A stretch of DNA of 38,207 bases from NCBI GenBank assembly GCA_035575925.1, contig DATLXK010000003.1, forward strand, positions 1-38,207, read 5' to 3'. Below are positions 7,170 through 17,499 of the stretch, piece after piece. Every line of letters begins with the position of its first letter. Within the stretch, counting starts at the first letter, position 1. The position numbers were made by a program, and so were the translations under genes. The notes beneath the pieces were generated by a model, which was given only the letters and a program-made list of their open reading frames with translations, was not told the DNA's origin and ran no database searches. The stretch is from DASWTL01 sp035575925. Lineage in GTDB: Bacteria > Bacteroidota > Bacteroidia > Sphingobacteriales > Sphingobacteriaceae.

Positions 7170-9344
7170 TTATTTAATAAACAGCAACTCTCTGAATTTA
7201 GGAAGAGGCCATTTCGCATCATCAACCAAAACTTCAAGTTTGTCTACATGATAACGGATCGGTTCAAAATATGATTTTACATTTTCATCATAAGCTATCG
7301 ATTTTTCGCGTATTTCCTCAATAGCGTTGGCTTTTTTACGAGCTTCAACCATAGCTTCCACATTAGTTTTTATAAAGTTAACGTGTTCGGAAATTTTGGT
7401 AATAATTGATAACTGGGCTTCGTAAGAAGCTTCTTTCAGGCCTAGTTCTTTTAAGCCCCTCACGTTATTAATCAGTTCGGTTTGATAGTAAATAGCGGTC
7501 GGGATTACAATATTTGTAACCAAATCGCCCATAACCCGGGCTTCAATCTGCAGTTTTTTATAATAGCTTTCTAAAAGTATTTCATGACGTGCATGAGCCT
7601 CACGTTTGCTGTAAACCTGCGTATCTGCAAAAAGCTTAGCGGTCTTATCAGAAATTAATGCATCAAGAGCTTTAGGCGTAGTTTTAATATTAGCCAAACC
7701 ACGTGCTGCTGCTTCATCTTCCCATTCCTGACTGTAACCATTGCCTTCGAAACGAATTGATTTTGATTCTTTAATATACTTCTTAATAACCGTCATTAAA
7801 GCCACATCTTTCTTGTCGCCTTTTTTAATCAGCTTATCAACCTCCCCCTTAAATTTAGTTAACTGCTCAGCAACTATCAGGTTAAGTACAGTCATTGGAT
7901 CTGCGGAATTTGCAGAAGATCCTACCGCCCTGAGTTCGAATTTGTTACCTGTAAAAGCAAAAGGAGATGTCCGGTTACGATCTGTATTGTCAAGAAGAAT
8001 TTGCGGTACTTTTGGAATACTGGTCCAAAGTGCTGTTTCCGCTTTCATCTTTGAGGTTACTCGTGAGGTCTCAATTTCATCCAGAATATCATTTAACTGG
8101 CTTCCTAAAAATATCGAGATGATTGCCGGAGGTGCTTCGTTAGCCCCCAAACGGTGGTCATTGCTTACAGATGCAATAGACGCACGCAAAAGGTCTGCAT
8201 GTTCATACACTGCTTTGATAGTATTTACAAAGAAGGTAAGGAACATTAAGTTGTTTTTCGGGGTTTTTCCCGGCGATAGTAAATTTTTACCCGTATTGGT
8301 TATTAACGACCAGTTATTATGCTTACCTGAGCCGTTTATTCCCGCATACGGTTTTTCGTGCAATAAAACTTTAAAGTGATGTCTGCGTGCAATTTTATCC
8401 ATCAGGTCCATCAATAACTGGTTGTGATCTATCGCCAGATTGATTTCTTCATAAATAGGGGCGCACTCAAACTGAGATGGTGCAACCTCATTGTGACGTG
8501 TTTTTAAAGGTATTCCGAGTTTGATAGCTTCATTTTCAAAATCCTGCATAAAAGCTTGCACCCGTTCAGGGATAGATCCGAAATAATGATCGTCCAGTTG
8601 CTGGTTTTTAGCGGATAAATGGCCAAATAACGCTCTTCCAGTTAAATATAGATCCGGACGTGCGTTAAAAAGTGCCAAATCCACCAGAAAATACTCCTGC
8701 TCAATACCTAAAGATGCTGTAACCTTCTCAATACCTTTATCAAAGTATTGGGCCACTTCAACTGCAGCTTTGTCGAGCACACTTAACGCTTTTAGCAGCG
8801 GAGCTTTATAATCAAGTGCTTCTCCTGTATAAGATATAAAAACGGTAGGGATGCACAATGTTTTCCCCATCAAAAATGCAGGGGATGAGGGATCCCATGC
8901 AGTATATCCGCGTGCTTCAAATGTACTTCTGATACCCCCGTTAGGAAAGCTGGATGCATCAGGCTCTTGCTGTGCAAGGGCTTCGCCTGAAAATTTTTCC
9001 ATCGCCCCGCCATCAGATGTGGGTTCAAAAAATGAATCGTGTTTTTCGGCAGTTGAACCAGTTAATGGTTGAAACCAATGGGTGTAATGGGTAGCACCCT
9101 TGCTCATAGCCCATGATTTCATGGCTGCAGCCACTTGTTCTGCAATATCCCTATCCATAGGAGTGCCCATGTTTATGGAACCGTTAATACTTTCAAATGC
9201 TTCCTTTGACAAATAGTCTTTCATTTTCTTTTTATCGAAAACATTTATTGCATAAATTTCTGAAAGTTTACTTACAGGTTGTTTTACCTCAGGAATTGTT
9301 CTGGATAATACAGCATTTAATGCTTGAAAGCGAAGATTTGACAT
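7170..9344 (-). CDS. glnN: Glutamine synthetase type III
   Basis: A 724-residue cytoplasmic glutamine synthetase that makes glutamine from glutamate, ammonia and ATP. Its size fits GSIII (about 700-730, as in Bacteroides fragilis GlnN) and excludes the roughly 450-residue types I and II. Diagnostic segments are THYTHWFQPLTGSTAEKHDSF, FEARGYTAWDPSSPAF, the metal/glutamate-binding GIEQEYFLVD, HNEVAPSQFE, the ATP-loop GSGKHNNWSL and the GSIII signature NEAPPAIISIFLG. I chose the ATG at 9344 (MSNLRFQAL, the usual GSIII start); the longer reading from a TTG at 9377 is unlikely. On the - strand TAnnTTTG boxes (TATTTTTG, at 9375-9382 and 9453-9460) are candidate promoter elements. No glnK, amtB or nitrogen regulator is adjacent. 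Confidence 0.95.
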   Translation of the reverse strand: MSNLRFQALNAVLSRTIPEVKQPVSKLSEIYAINVFDKKKMKDYLSKEAFESINGSINMGTPMDRDIAEQVAAAMKSWAMSKGATHYTHWFQPLTGSTAEKHDSFFEPTSDGGAMEKFSGEALAQQEPDASSFPNGGIRSTFEARGYTAWDPSSPAFLMGKTLCIPTVFISYTGEALDYKAPLLKALSVLDKAAVEVAQYFDKGIEKVTASLGIEQEYFLVDLALFNARPDLYLTGRALFGHLSAKNQQLDDHYFGSIPERVQAFMQDFENEAIKLGIPLKTRHNEVAPSQFECAPIYEEINLAIDHNQLLMDLMDKIARRHHFKVLLHEKPYAGINGSGKHNNWSLITNTGKNLLSPGKTPKNNLMFLTFFVNTIKAVYEHADLLRASIASVSNDHRLGANEAPPAIISIFLGSQLNDILDEIETSRVTSKMKAETALWTSIPKVPQILLDNTDRNRTSPFAFTGNKFELRAVGSSANSADPMTVLNLIVAEQLTKFKGEVDKLIKKGDKKDVALMTVIKKYIKESKSIRFEGNGYSQEWEDEAAARGLANIKTTPKALDALISDKTAKLFADTQVYSKREAHARHEILLESYYKKLQIEARVMGDLVTNIVIPTAIYYQTELINNVRGLKELGLKEASYEAQLSIITKISEHVNFIKTNVEAMVEARKKANAIEEIREKSIAYDENVKSYFEPIRYHVDKLEVLVDDAKWPLPKFRELLFIK

Positions 9345-9686
9345 ATATTTTATGTTGTAGGGGTTAAATTTGTTCAAAAATAGATTAATTGATTAAAAAA
9401 ATAACATTTATTGAAAATATTTTAGGGATTTAGGTAAAAATATATAAAGTGTCAAAAATATAAGAAACAAGAATAGTTATGGATTATTCGATTTTGTTGC
9501 TTTGGATTATGAAATATAAACCAATAATGGGCGGTAAGTTTCTATTCAAGAACTTACTTGCCACGGATGTTTTCACCAGGTATCATAATCTTAAAGTAAT
9601 CTCTTATTAGCTATTTTATCCAAAAATAATTTTGGTGGGGGTTTTGCGTTTTAATCTCACTATAGATAAATCCAGTTACTTAGGGA
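9345..9686. other. 342-base divergent intergenic region with an imperfect hairpin
   Basis: This is the only gene-free stretch over 300 bases. It separates glutamine synthetase (-) from the first PKD protein (+). It holds two - strand TAnnTTTG boxes for the synthetase (9375-9382, 9453-9460) and one + strand TAATTTTG at 9627-9634 for the PKD gene, although no good -33 TTTG partner is obvious for any of them. At 9530-9562 an imperfect hairpin forms: GGCGGTAAGTTTCT with AGAACTTACTTGCC, loop ATTCA, with two bulges and two G-T pairs. I see no open reading frame with a recognisable product. Confidence 0.4.
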
Positions 9687-12600
9687 ATGTATTTTAAACG
9701 CTTCACTGCCTTTTTTCTTCTGGCTTGTTCTCTTATTTTCTTTTCTTCAAAGCATGCTGTTGCTCAAAATATTTCTAATGAGGGAACAGAATTCTGGACT
9801 GTTTTTCCAACCCATGTTGCAGCTGTTTTACAGGGTGGATTTCGGCCACCGGCTAATTATTCCGTTTTTATAACAGGTAAACAGGCTTCATCCGGCGTGG
9901 TTAGTGTAGGGAATTTTTCTCAAGCGTTTAATCTGCCACAACCTAATACGGTAATTGAAATTCAGATTCCGCGCACGGCTGCATATATTAACGATTTTGA
10001 AGCTAATAGAGTGGTTGCAAACCGGGCGATCAGGATACAGGTAGATCCCGGCAAACCTAAAGTGGTTGTGTACGGACACATTTTTGCCGGTGCCCGTTCT
10101 GCTGCTTCTTTAATATTGCCAAAAGAGGCTTTAGGTCAGCAATACTTCAGTATGAATTATACGCAGCGATCTTCCCAGGACGGGAAAAACTATGTTTTAA
10201 TTGTTGCAACAGAACCCGCTACCAAAGTATTCCTGAAACGAAATAATGTAAATGTTGTTCCTGGCGGTATACTTTTGAATAATGTTGGTGATGTATATGA
10301 ATACCTGGTGGATGATGATTTAACAGGTACCGAAGTATCAGTAGACCCGTTAACATCAAGCTGTAAGCGTTTTGCTGTATTTTCAGGAAGTTCAACCACA
10401 TCAATAACCACTGTTGGTTGTTCAGGAAATATATCTTCAGATCCATTATATCAGCAAAATTACCCGGTTGAGAGTTGGGGCTCTACATACGGTTTTATTC
10501 CTTTTTCTTCCAAAACCCCAACAGGCATTTCCGTTCGTACTAATGGAAGCTATTTTCGTATCCTTGCTAAGGATAATGCAACTGAAGTAAAAATTAATGG
10601 CGCGATAGTAGCAGTTCTGAATTCCGGTCAATTTTATCAAACACCCAATCCCACAACCCAATCCGCTTTTATTACTGCTAATAAACCAATTGCAGTTGCA
10701 CAATATGCTTTAACCCAAGTTTGTGCAGGAGGAGGGTTAAGCGATCCGGACATGGTTATTCTTAACCCGGTTGAGTATAATATTAAAAATATTACGGTGT
10801 ACTCTTCCACAAAAGAGGCCATTACGCAGCAATACGTTAATATATTAATTAAGACGGCCTCTGCTTCTACTTTCAGGGTGAATGGATTAATTCCAAAAGA
10901 ACCTTTTACACCTTTAACCGGGGCACCAGAATATTCTTTTCTGCAACTGTCGTTAAATCAGTATTCTACAAATAATTTTAATTTATCTGCTGATGATGGT
11001 TTTAATGCAATTGCTTATGGATTTGGTGATGTGGAGTCTTACGCCTATTCTGCGGGAACAAATCTTGCTTCTAATAAATTTATTGGTGCAGTAGACAAGT
11101 TAACGCGGGTGGATATTCCCAATGCATGCCGGGATGAAGAGTTTGATTTTAAGCTTACATTGCCTTATATTACTGAAAAACTAATCTGGAAGCTGGATGT
11201 AAATGATGCAGAAATAACGCAGGTTGATCCGGCATATACAACGATCCAGGTTAACGGTGAAACATTATACGTTTACTTATTTCCAACGAATAAAATTTAT
11301 CGCACCAGCGGAATTAAAACGATTAAAATAATTGCCGATCTGCCCTTAACGCAGGGCGGTTGTGGAAACGGGAGTGAAGAACTGATTTTCAATTTCGAAG
11401 TTTTTGATCCGCCGACTTCCCTTTTTGAGGTTAACAGTTCAGTGTGTATGAACACGCCTCTTACCTTCACTGACAAAAGCTCAACTGTTGAAAAAGGTAT
11501 TACCGGGTGGTTGTGGGATTTCGGGGACAACCAAACTTCTAACCTTCAAAATCCAACTCACACCTATACTTCTTCAGGAAAATTTACTGTAAAGTTAATT
11601 GTAACTGCGCCATCGGGTTGTAAATCCTTCTCTGAGAAAATGGTCACGGTAATTCCTTCGGCTAAAGCTCTGTTTGATAAGACTGCATTAAACTGTGAAG
11701 GCGGGGAGATTTCTTTTACAGACAAATCTACTTCTGCAGAGGGCGCTATTATTAAATGGATCTGGGATTTTGGAGATGGAAACAATTCAACCGAAAAAGA
11801 TCCCAGACATACCTTTGCCGTCGCCGGAACTTACAATGTTAAGTTAATTGTTGAAACAGACAGAGGATGTGTAAGTGAACCTTATAGTCTGCCTCTGAAA
11901 ATAAATCCGTTGCCTATTGTAGATTTTGAAATGCCGGACTTCTGTTTAACAGATGCATCGGCAAAATTCACCAATAAATCCAGTATTGCAGATGGGTCTG
12001 AGAGCCAGTTTACTTATCTATGGAATTTTGGTGATCCTGGTTCCGGCGCTCTAAATACGTCTGCCGGCAAAGACCCTTCGCATTTTTATACAGCAATAGG
12101 AATCTACAAGGTAACATTAACTGTGACCTCCAGGGATGGCTGTAAAGCAGTAAGTTCAAAAGACTTTACAGTTAACGGCAGCATTCCCAAAGCGGAATTT
12201 ACCGTTTTAAATGACACTAAATTATGCAGCGATCAGGAAGTCATTTTTGAAGATCACTCTACGGTAGATTTCGGGGAACTTACTAAAATTGAATTTTATT
12301 TCGATAATGATGCGGTTGCGGGCATAACAGACGACGATCCGGCGAAGAGGAGTGAACCCGCCAGGCTTTACAAACATTTATTTCCGGTTCTGAGATTTCC
12401 TGCCACACGCATGGTGCAGGTAAAAATGTTAGCTTATTCTGGAGGAAAGTGTGTGAGTGAAAAACTGACCACAATTACACTACAGGCAATTCCGGAGGTT
12501 GTATTTAATGTAATCCCTGATGTCTGCCTTGAGGTAAATCCCTTCCCGATCTCTCAGGCCTCCCAACTACATTCAGCAATGCCAGGTACAGGCACTTTTT

Positions 12601-13235
12601 CAGGCACAGGAATCACTGCTGCAGGTATGTTCGATCCTGCAAAAGCTGGTATTGGAACTCATACATTAACTTACACCTATGTTTATGATAATGGATGCTC
12701 TGATTTTAAAACTCAAACTATTACAGTAAATAAAACCCCAATTGTTGATGCCGGTGCCGATCTGACTGTTCTTGAAGGGGTGTCTGTAAAGCTTCCCGCT
12801 ACGGCTACGGGTTCAAATCTTACATTCAAATGGTCACCTTCTACAGGTTTGGATCGCGATGATATTTTAAACCCGATAGCTTCGCCAGCAGATGATATAA
12901 TTTACTCCCTCACGGTAACTTCTGATCAGGGTTGTGTGGCCATGGATAATATTTCGGTTCTGGTTTTAAGAGAACCTAAAATGCCTAATACATTTACCCC
13001 GAATAATGACGGTGTTAATGATGTTTGGAACATAGAGAACTTGGCAAAGTATCCCGGTGCAACGCTAAATATATTCAACCGGTACGGAGTAAAATTATAC
13101 AGTTCTGTAGGATATGACACTCCATGGGATGGAAGATATCAGGGAGAAGATCTTCCTGTTGCTACATATTTTTATATAATTGACACAAAAATTGGTAAAA
13201 AACCTATTTCGGGATCGATTACAATACTGCGCTAA
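9687..13235 (+). CDS. IgGFc-binding/PKD-domain surface protein with type B T9SS sorting domain
   Basis: A 1182-residue secreted protein. Order of parts: signal peptide (1 to about 26, ending AVAQ); an IgGFc-binding-like N-terminal domain (about 28-480, beginning NISNEGTEFWTVFPTH and including NPVEYNIKNITVYSS); PKD domains marked by WDFGD at 610-614, WDFGD at 693-697 and WNFGD at 779-783, plus a degenerate one near 865-870; an Ig-like segment with GTFSGTGITAAGMFDP and GTHTLTYTYVYDNGCSD; a last Ig-like unit; and an 84-residue gliding-motility-associated C-terminal domain (1099-1182) starting MPNTFTPNNDGVNDVW and ending ITILR. That C-terminus is the type B signal for export by the type IX secretion system. 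It is a paralogue of the next gene, which lies 64 bases downstream. Adhesion or matrix binding is a plausible role, not shown. Confidence 0.9.
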   Translation: MYFKRFTAFFLLACSLIFFSSKHAVAQNISNEGTEFWTVFPTHVAAVLQGGFRPPANYSVFITGKQASSGVVSVGNFSQAFNLPQPNTVIEIQIPRTAAYINDFEANRVVANRAIRIQVDPGKPKVVVYGHIFAGARSAASLILPKEALGQQYFSMNYTQRSSQDGKNYVLIVATEPATKVFLKRNNVNVVPGGILLNNVGDVYEYLVDDDLTGTEVSVDPLTSSCKRFAVFSGSSTTSITTVGCSGNISSDPLYQQNYPVESWGSTYGFIPFSSKTPTGISVRTNGSYFRILAKDNATEVKINGAIVAVLNSGQFYQTPNPTTQSAFITANKPIAVAQYALTQVCAGGGLSDPDMVILNPVEYNIKNITVYSSTKEAITQQYVNILIKTASASTFRVNGLIPKEPFTPLTGAPEYSFLQLSLNQYSTNNFNLSADDGFNAIAYGFGDVESYAYSAGTNLASNKFIGAVDKLTRVDIPNACRDEEFDFKLTLPYITEKLIWKLDVNDAEITQVDPAYTTIQVNGETLYVYLFPTNKIYRTSGIKTIKIIADLPLTQGGCGNGSEELIFNFEVFDPPTSLFEVNSSVCMNTPLTFTDKSSTVEKGITGWLWDFGDNQTSNLQNPTHTYTSSGKFTVKLIVTAPSGCKSFSEKMVTVIPSAKALFDKTALNCEGGEISFTDKSTSAEGAIIKWIWDFGDGNNSTEKDPRHTFAVAGTYNVKLIVETDRGCVSEPYSLPLKINPLPIVDFEMPDFCLTDASAKFTNKSSIADGSESQFTYLWNFGDPGSGALNTSAGKDPSHFYTAIGIYKVTLTVTSRDGCKAVSSKDFTVNGSIPKAEFTVLNDTKLCSDQEVIFEDHSTVDFGELTKIEFYFDNDAVAGITDDDPAKRSEPARLYKHLFPVLRFPATRMVQVKMLAYSGGKCVSEKLTTITLQAIPEVVFNVIPDVCLEVNPFPISQASQLHSAMPGTGTFSGTGITAAGMFDPAKAGIGTHTLTYTYVYDNGCSDFKTQTITVNKTPIVDAGADLTVLEGVSVKLPATATGSNLTFKWSPSTGLDRDDILNPIASPADDIIYSLTVTSDQGCVAMDNISVLVLREPKMPNTFTPNNDGVNDVWNIENLAKYPGATLNIFNRYGVKLYSSVGYDTPWDGRYQGEDLPVATYFYIIDTKIGKKPISGSITILR

Positions 13236-13299
13236 TATTCCATTTAATTAGGACGTGGTTTGTAAATCTTTTTGTTAACTTTAAACTCACATTATCCTA

Positions 13300-16200
13300 T
13301 TGATTAAACATTTACGCTCTCTTCTTAACGTTACTTTCCTCGCGATTTTTTTGTGCCTGGGTAATATAGGCCACACTAACGCTCAGGGCACTTCCAATAA
13401 AGGGACGGATTTTTGGCTTGCTTATGGGAATCATGTAGCAGGGTATAGCCCCGTTATTGGTATGGACATGGTTGTTTATATCACTTCCGATGTAAACACT
13501 ACAGGAATAATGAATGTAGGAGGTGTTGATTATCCCTTTACGGTATTAGCAAATTCTATCTCGAATGTTAAAGTTCCTCAAAACGCTTATATTGGTAATT
13601 CGGAAGGAATAATCAAAAATAAAGGCATTCACATTACGTCAGCAAATCCAATTGTTGTTTACGCTCATATCTATGATTCCTCAGTTTCAGGGGCTACATT
13701 GGTTTTACCGACTAACACGCTCGGCAAAGAATATTTTTCAATTAATTACACTCAGGAATCAAATCAAGCCAATTCAAATTCATTCTTTTTTGTTGTAGCT
13801 GTAGAAGATAATACCCAGATAGTTATAACACCTTCCGTTAACACACTTGGAGGATTACAAGCGGGAGTTCAGTCAACTCCTATTTCATTAAATAAAGGAG
13901 AAGTTTATCAGGTTTTTGGAACTAGGACATCAACAACCAATCCATTCAAGGGTACAGATTTAACCGGGACTATAATTAAATCTGTCTCTTCATCAAGTGA
14001 ACCCTGTAAAAAAATAGCTGTCTTTTCAGGCAGCGGAAAAATATCGATTGGGTGTTTGAATGCACCTACTGTTACTTTTCCTAACGGTACAGCAGGTTCT
14101 GCAGATAATTTATTTCAACAAGTATACCCAACTGCAACCTGGGGAAAAACATTTATTACGGTCCCCTCTAAAAACCGAAACTACGATGTTTACAGAATCT
14201 TTAAAAGCGACCTAAATGCTGTTGTGAAGCTTAATGGCAATGTTATACCTCCTTCTAATTTTACAAATAACTTATATTATGATTTCCCAAGTCAGGCAGT
14301 TAATTACATAGAATCGGATAAAGCTATACAAGCTATACAATATGCAGTAACTCAGGGTAAATCTATAAACTGTGCCCCGATAAGTGGTGATGTTGGTGAT
14401 CCTGAAATGATTTTTCTAAATCCGCTGGAACAAACATTGACCAAAATAACCATGTATTCCACCCCGCTTAATTTAATTTTAAAGCATTACATTAACGTCG
14501 TTATACCAACCAGTGCAGTATCTACGTTTACACTTGACGGAATTTCTCAGGCTATCAATTTTAAACCCGTTACTACTTCTCCTGATTTTTCGTATGCGCA
14601 ATTAGATGTGGTCGCTGGCACACATAATTTACAGGCTAATGCCGGTTTTAATGCTATTGCGTATGGTTTTGGTAGTGCAGAGTCTTATGGTTATGCTGCC
14701 GGAGCCAGCCTGGTTTCTGCTGGTTTACAGGCACGGGGTGTCTCCAGCAAACAAATTAAAACTACAGGGTGCCTGAATGAGGCATACAGCCTGGAAATAC
14801 CTTTAACCTATCAGCCTACAAAATTCACTCTTGATCTGGATAACGGGCAGCCACCGGCACAACTTCCAATTAAACTGATTAAAACAGAAGTTATTGATGC
14901 TAAGACGACCAATTATACATACCAGGTAATTGATAATGTTTTGTTTAATACTGTAAAAAGATATGCCATAAAGCTTTTTATAGAAAAATCAGCTACAGAT
15001 GGCTGCGGTTCTGTTGATGAAATTAACCTGGACCTTGATATTTTAAATGCTCCGCAATCATCATTCACAGCAGATAAACAACAGACTTGTATAGGTTCTC
15101 CAGTTACTTTTACGGATACAAGTATTCCGAATTCTTCCACCATTACTAAATGGATTTGGAATTTTGGCGATGGTAGTCCTATAGAAACCAGAACCTCTGC
15201 CGTCCCTTTTCAGCATAGTTATTCTGCCAGCGGAGATTATCCGGTAACATTAATTGTTGAAAATGATGCCGGTTGTCAGTCATCACCTATTGCACCCTTA
15301 ATTATTCATGTAAATAAAACTCCTGATGCAAAGTTTGCTTTTTCTGCACTCAGATGCGTAACACGACCCATTCAATTTACAGATAAATCCGTTGCTAATG
15401 AAGGAGTAATAACAAAATGGACCTGGAATTTTGGTGATGGAACAACATCAGCAGAGCAAAACCCTTCGTATGCTTTTGCAGCAGCGGGCAAATATATGGT
15501 GAAACTAACTGTAGAAACAGATAAAGGGTGTATTAGCTCTGTTGACTCTATGGAAGTTGCCGTAAATCCATTGCCTAAGGTTGATTTTGAAGCCCCTGAT
15601 TTTTGCCTGGCCGATGGCTCAGCGCAATTTACTAACACAACTACCATTTCAGATAAAACCGAAGCTCAGCTTTCTTATTTATGGGATTTTGGCGATGCCC
15701 TGGCAAATACCACGCGACCAAACACATCCACATTAAAGGATGCCTCACACAGGTATACGAAAGCCGGAAGATACACAGTAAAGCTGACTGTAAAGTCGGC
15801 TAACGGATGTGAAGAAACTAGTACTAAACCATTTGTTGTTAACGGAAGCAAACCTAAAGCTGAATTTACAATTAAATCCCCCAACTTGTTATGCAGCGAT
15901 AAGCCGGTTGAGTTTGAGGATAATGTAAAGGTGGATTTAGATGAAGAAGTAACCAAGATTGAATGGATTTATGACTTTGAAAATAAACCGTTAGAGAAAT
16001 TTATAGATAATATACCTGCACCGCGTGCTTCTTCAGCCCGTATCTACACGCATAAATATCCAACATTTACCTCTCCGGCTTCAAAAACCTATACAGTAAA
16101 AATGATTGCCTACACCGGCGGAACGTGTATAAATGAAATAACTAAAAGTATTACTGTATTTGCTGTGCCGGCTGTTGATTTTGATTTGCCGGCAACATGT

Positions 16201-17499
16201 TTAACTGATGGAATAGCTATTTTTAAAGATAAGTCGATGATTGCAGGCACTACTGGTCCGTTTACTTATCTGTGGGATTTTGGTGATAAAAATGCAACTC
16301 CTCAGAAACCAAACACTTCAAAAGATAAAGATCCGCAGCATAATTATTCTGAAGCAGGTGATTATGTAGTTACCTTAACGGTTACATCATCGGCAGGCTG
16401 CTCTACTACATTATCCAAAACATTAACTGTTGCAGGAAGCATACCAAAAGCCGCTTTTACTGTTCTTACTCCTGATAAATTATGCAGCGATGCAAAGGTT
16501 ACCTTTGAAGATCGCACTACGGTGAATTTTGGTGAGATCACAAAAATTGAGTGGTTTTATGATTATGGAAATGACCCATTACTAAAAATTACAGATGACA
16601 GTACTGCAAAGCGAACAGATGCGCCAAAGCAATATTCATACACTTATCCGGTTTTCTATACTCCTGCCACCAAAACCGTTATAGTGAGGATGGTGGCATA
16701 TTCAGGGATTACATGTATGGATGATGAATTAATCCCGGTTACACTACTGGCGGTGCCGAGGGTGCAATTTGATAGTATTCCTGATTTATGTTCTGATTCT
16801 GACGTAATACAATTAACCCAGGCAAAAGAAATGCATGGAGTTTTAACCGGGACAGGAACCTACACCGGGAAAGGTGTTACACCCGGCGGTATGTTTAACC
16901 AGGCCGTAGCGGGCATTGGTACCCATACCTTAACCTATACTTTTGTGGCCGATAATGGATGCAGCGATTTTAAAACGCAAACAGTAACTGTCAATGAAAT
17001 TCCAACGGTAACTTTAGGGGCTGATTTGTTTGTATTAGACGGCGGCCGCATTAAATTGAATGCAGTAACGACAGGTTCAAATCTAACTTATAAATGGACC
17101 CCGTCAACCTATCTGGATCAGGATGATATTTTAAACCCTGTAACTACTCCAACCGAAGATATAACGTATACATTAACCGTTACAACAGATAAGGGATGTA
17201 TAGCCTCTGATGAAATATTTATTAAGGTGTTAAAATTCCCGGAAGTGCCCAATACATTTACACCCAATAGCGATGGTATTAATGATACCTGGAATATAAA
17301 GTATCTGGAAAGTTATCCCGGTGCAACAGTTGAGATATTTAACCGTTATGGAGAAAGGCTTTTCCAATCTGTAAACTACCCTACCGCGTGGGATGGGTCA
17401 AGAAATGGATCAGAGTTACCGGTTGGGACGTATTATTATATCATAAATCCCAAAAACGGACGTAAGGTTATTTCAGGGTCGGTTACTATATTACGATGA
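13300..17499 (+). CDS. IgGFc-binding/PKD-domain surface protein with type B T9SS sorting domain, larger paralogue
   Basis: A 1399-residue secreted protein built like its upstream neighbour: signal peptide (1 to about 29, ending NAQ), IgGFc-binding-like domain (starting GTSNKGTDFWLAYGNH), PKD domains (aromatic cores at W618, W707, W795 and W992) alternating with degenerate ones (W889, W1085), two Ig-like units and an 84-residue type B sorting domain (1316-1399). Residues 761-958 and 959-1154 are two tandem copies of a roughly 197-residue module found once in the neighbour (745-937). The start is TTG: no in-frame ATG lies between the upstream stop at 13282 and the signal peptide, and the protein beginning with this TTG has a normal signal sequence. 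The stop overlaps the next start (ATGA, 17496-17499), implying coupled translation with the PorP/SprF gene. Confidence 0.88.
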   Translation: MIKHLRSLLNVTFLAIFLCLGNIGHTNAQGTSNKGTDFWLAYGNHVAGYSPVIGMDMVVYITSDVNTTGIMNVGGVDYPFTVLANSISNVKVPQNAYIGNSEGIIKNKGIHITSANPIVVYAHIYDSSVSGATLVLPTNTLGKEYFSINYTQESNQANSNSFFFVVAVEDNTQIVITPSVNTLGGLQAGVQSTPISLNKGEVYQVFGTRTSTTNPFKGTDLTGTIIKSVSSSSEPCKKIAVFSGSGKISIGCLNAPTVTFPNGTAGSADNLFQQVYPTATWGKTFITVPSKNRNYDVYRIFKSDLNAVVKLNGNVIPPSNFTNNLYYDFPSQAVNYIESDKAIQAIQYAVTQGKSINCAPISGDVGDPEMIFLNPLEQTLTKITMYSTPLNLILKHYINVVIPTSAVSTFTLDGISQAINFKPVTTSPDFSYAQLDVVAGTHNLQANAGFNAIAYGFGSAESYGYAAGASLVSAGLQARGVSSKQIKTTGCLNEAYSLEIPLTYQPTKFTLDLDNGQPPAQLPIKLIKTEVIDAKTTNYTYQVIDNVLFNTVKRYAIKLFIEKSATDGCGSVDEINLDLDILNAPQSSFTADKQQTCIGSPVTFTDTSIPNSSTITKWIWNFGDGSPIETRTSAVPFQHSYSASGDYPVTLIVENDAGCQSSPIAPLIIHVNKTPDAKFAFSALRCVTRPIQFTDKSVANEGVITKWTWNFGDGTTSAEQNPSYAFAAAGKYMVKLTVETDKGCISSVDSMEVAVNPLPKVDFEAPDFCLADGSAQFTNTTTISDKTEAQLSYLWDFGDALANTTRPNTSTLKDASHRYTKAGRYTVKLTVKSANGCEETSTKPFVVNGSKPKAEFTIKSPNLLCSDKPVEFEDNVKVDLDEEVTKIEWIYDFENKPLEKFIDNIPAPRASSARIYTHKYPTFTSPASKTYTVKMIAYTGGTCINEITKSITVFAVPAVDFDLPATCLTDGIAIFKDKSMIAGTTGPFTYLWDFGDKNATPQKPNTSKDKDPQHNYSEAGDYVVTLTVTSSAGCSTTLSKTLTVAGSIPKAAFTVLTPDKLCSDAKVTFEDRTTVNFGEITKIEWFYDYGNDPLLKITDDSTAKRTDAPKQYSYTYPVFYTPATKTVIVRMVAYSGITCMDDELIPVTLLAVPRVQFDSIPDLCSDSDVIQLTQAKEMHGVLTGTGTYTGKGVTPGGMFNQAVAGIGTHTLTYTFVADNGCSDFKTQTVTVNEIPTVTLGADLFVLDGGRIKLNAVTTGSNLTYKWTPSTYLDQDDILNPVTTPTEDITYTLTVTTDKGCIASDEIFIKVLKFPEVPNTFTPNSDGINDTWNIKYLESYPGATVEIFNRYGERLFQSVNYPTAWDGSRNGSELPVGTYYYIINPKNGRKVISGSVTILR

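Noticed and set aside
7741..8379. A 212-codon open frame on the + strand opposite glutamine synthetase
   Set aside because: It is a shadow of the strongly conserved glnN frame, has no recognisable domain and no start signals.
9345..9377. TTG start 11 codons upstream for glutamine synthetase
   Set aside because: MSNLRFQAL at 9344 is the usual GSIII start, and the TTG falls in a possible -7 promoter box.
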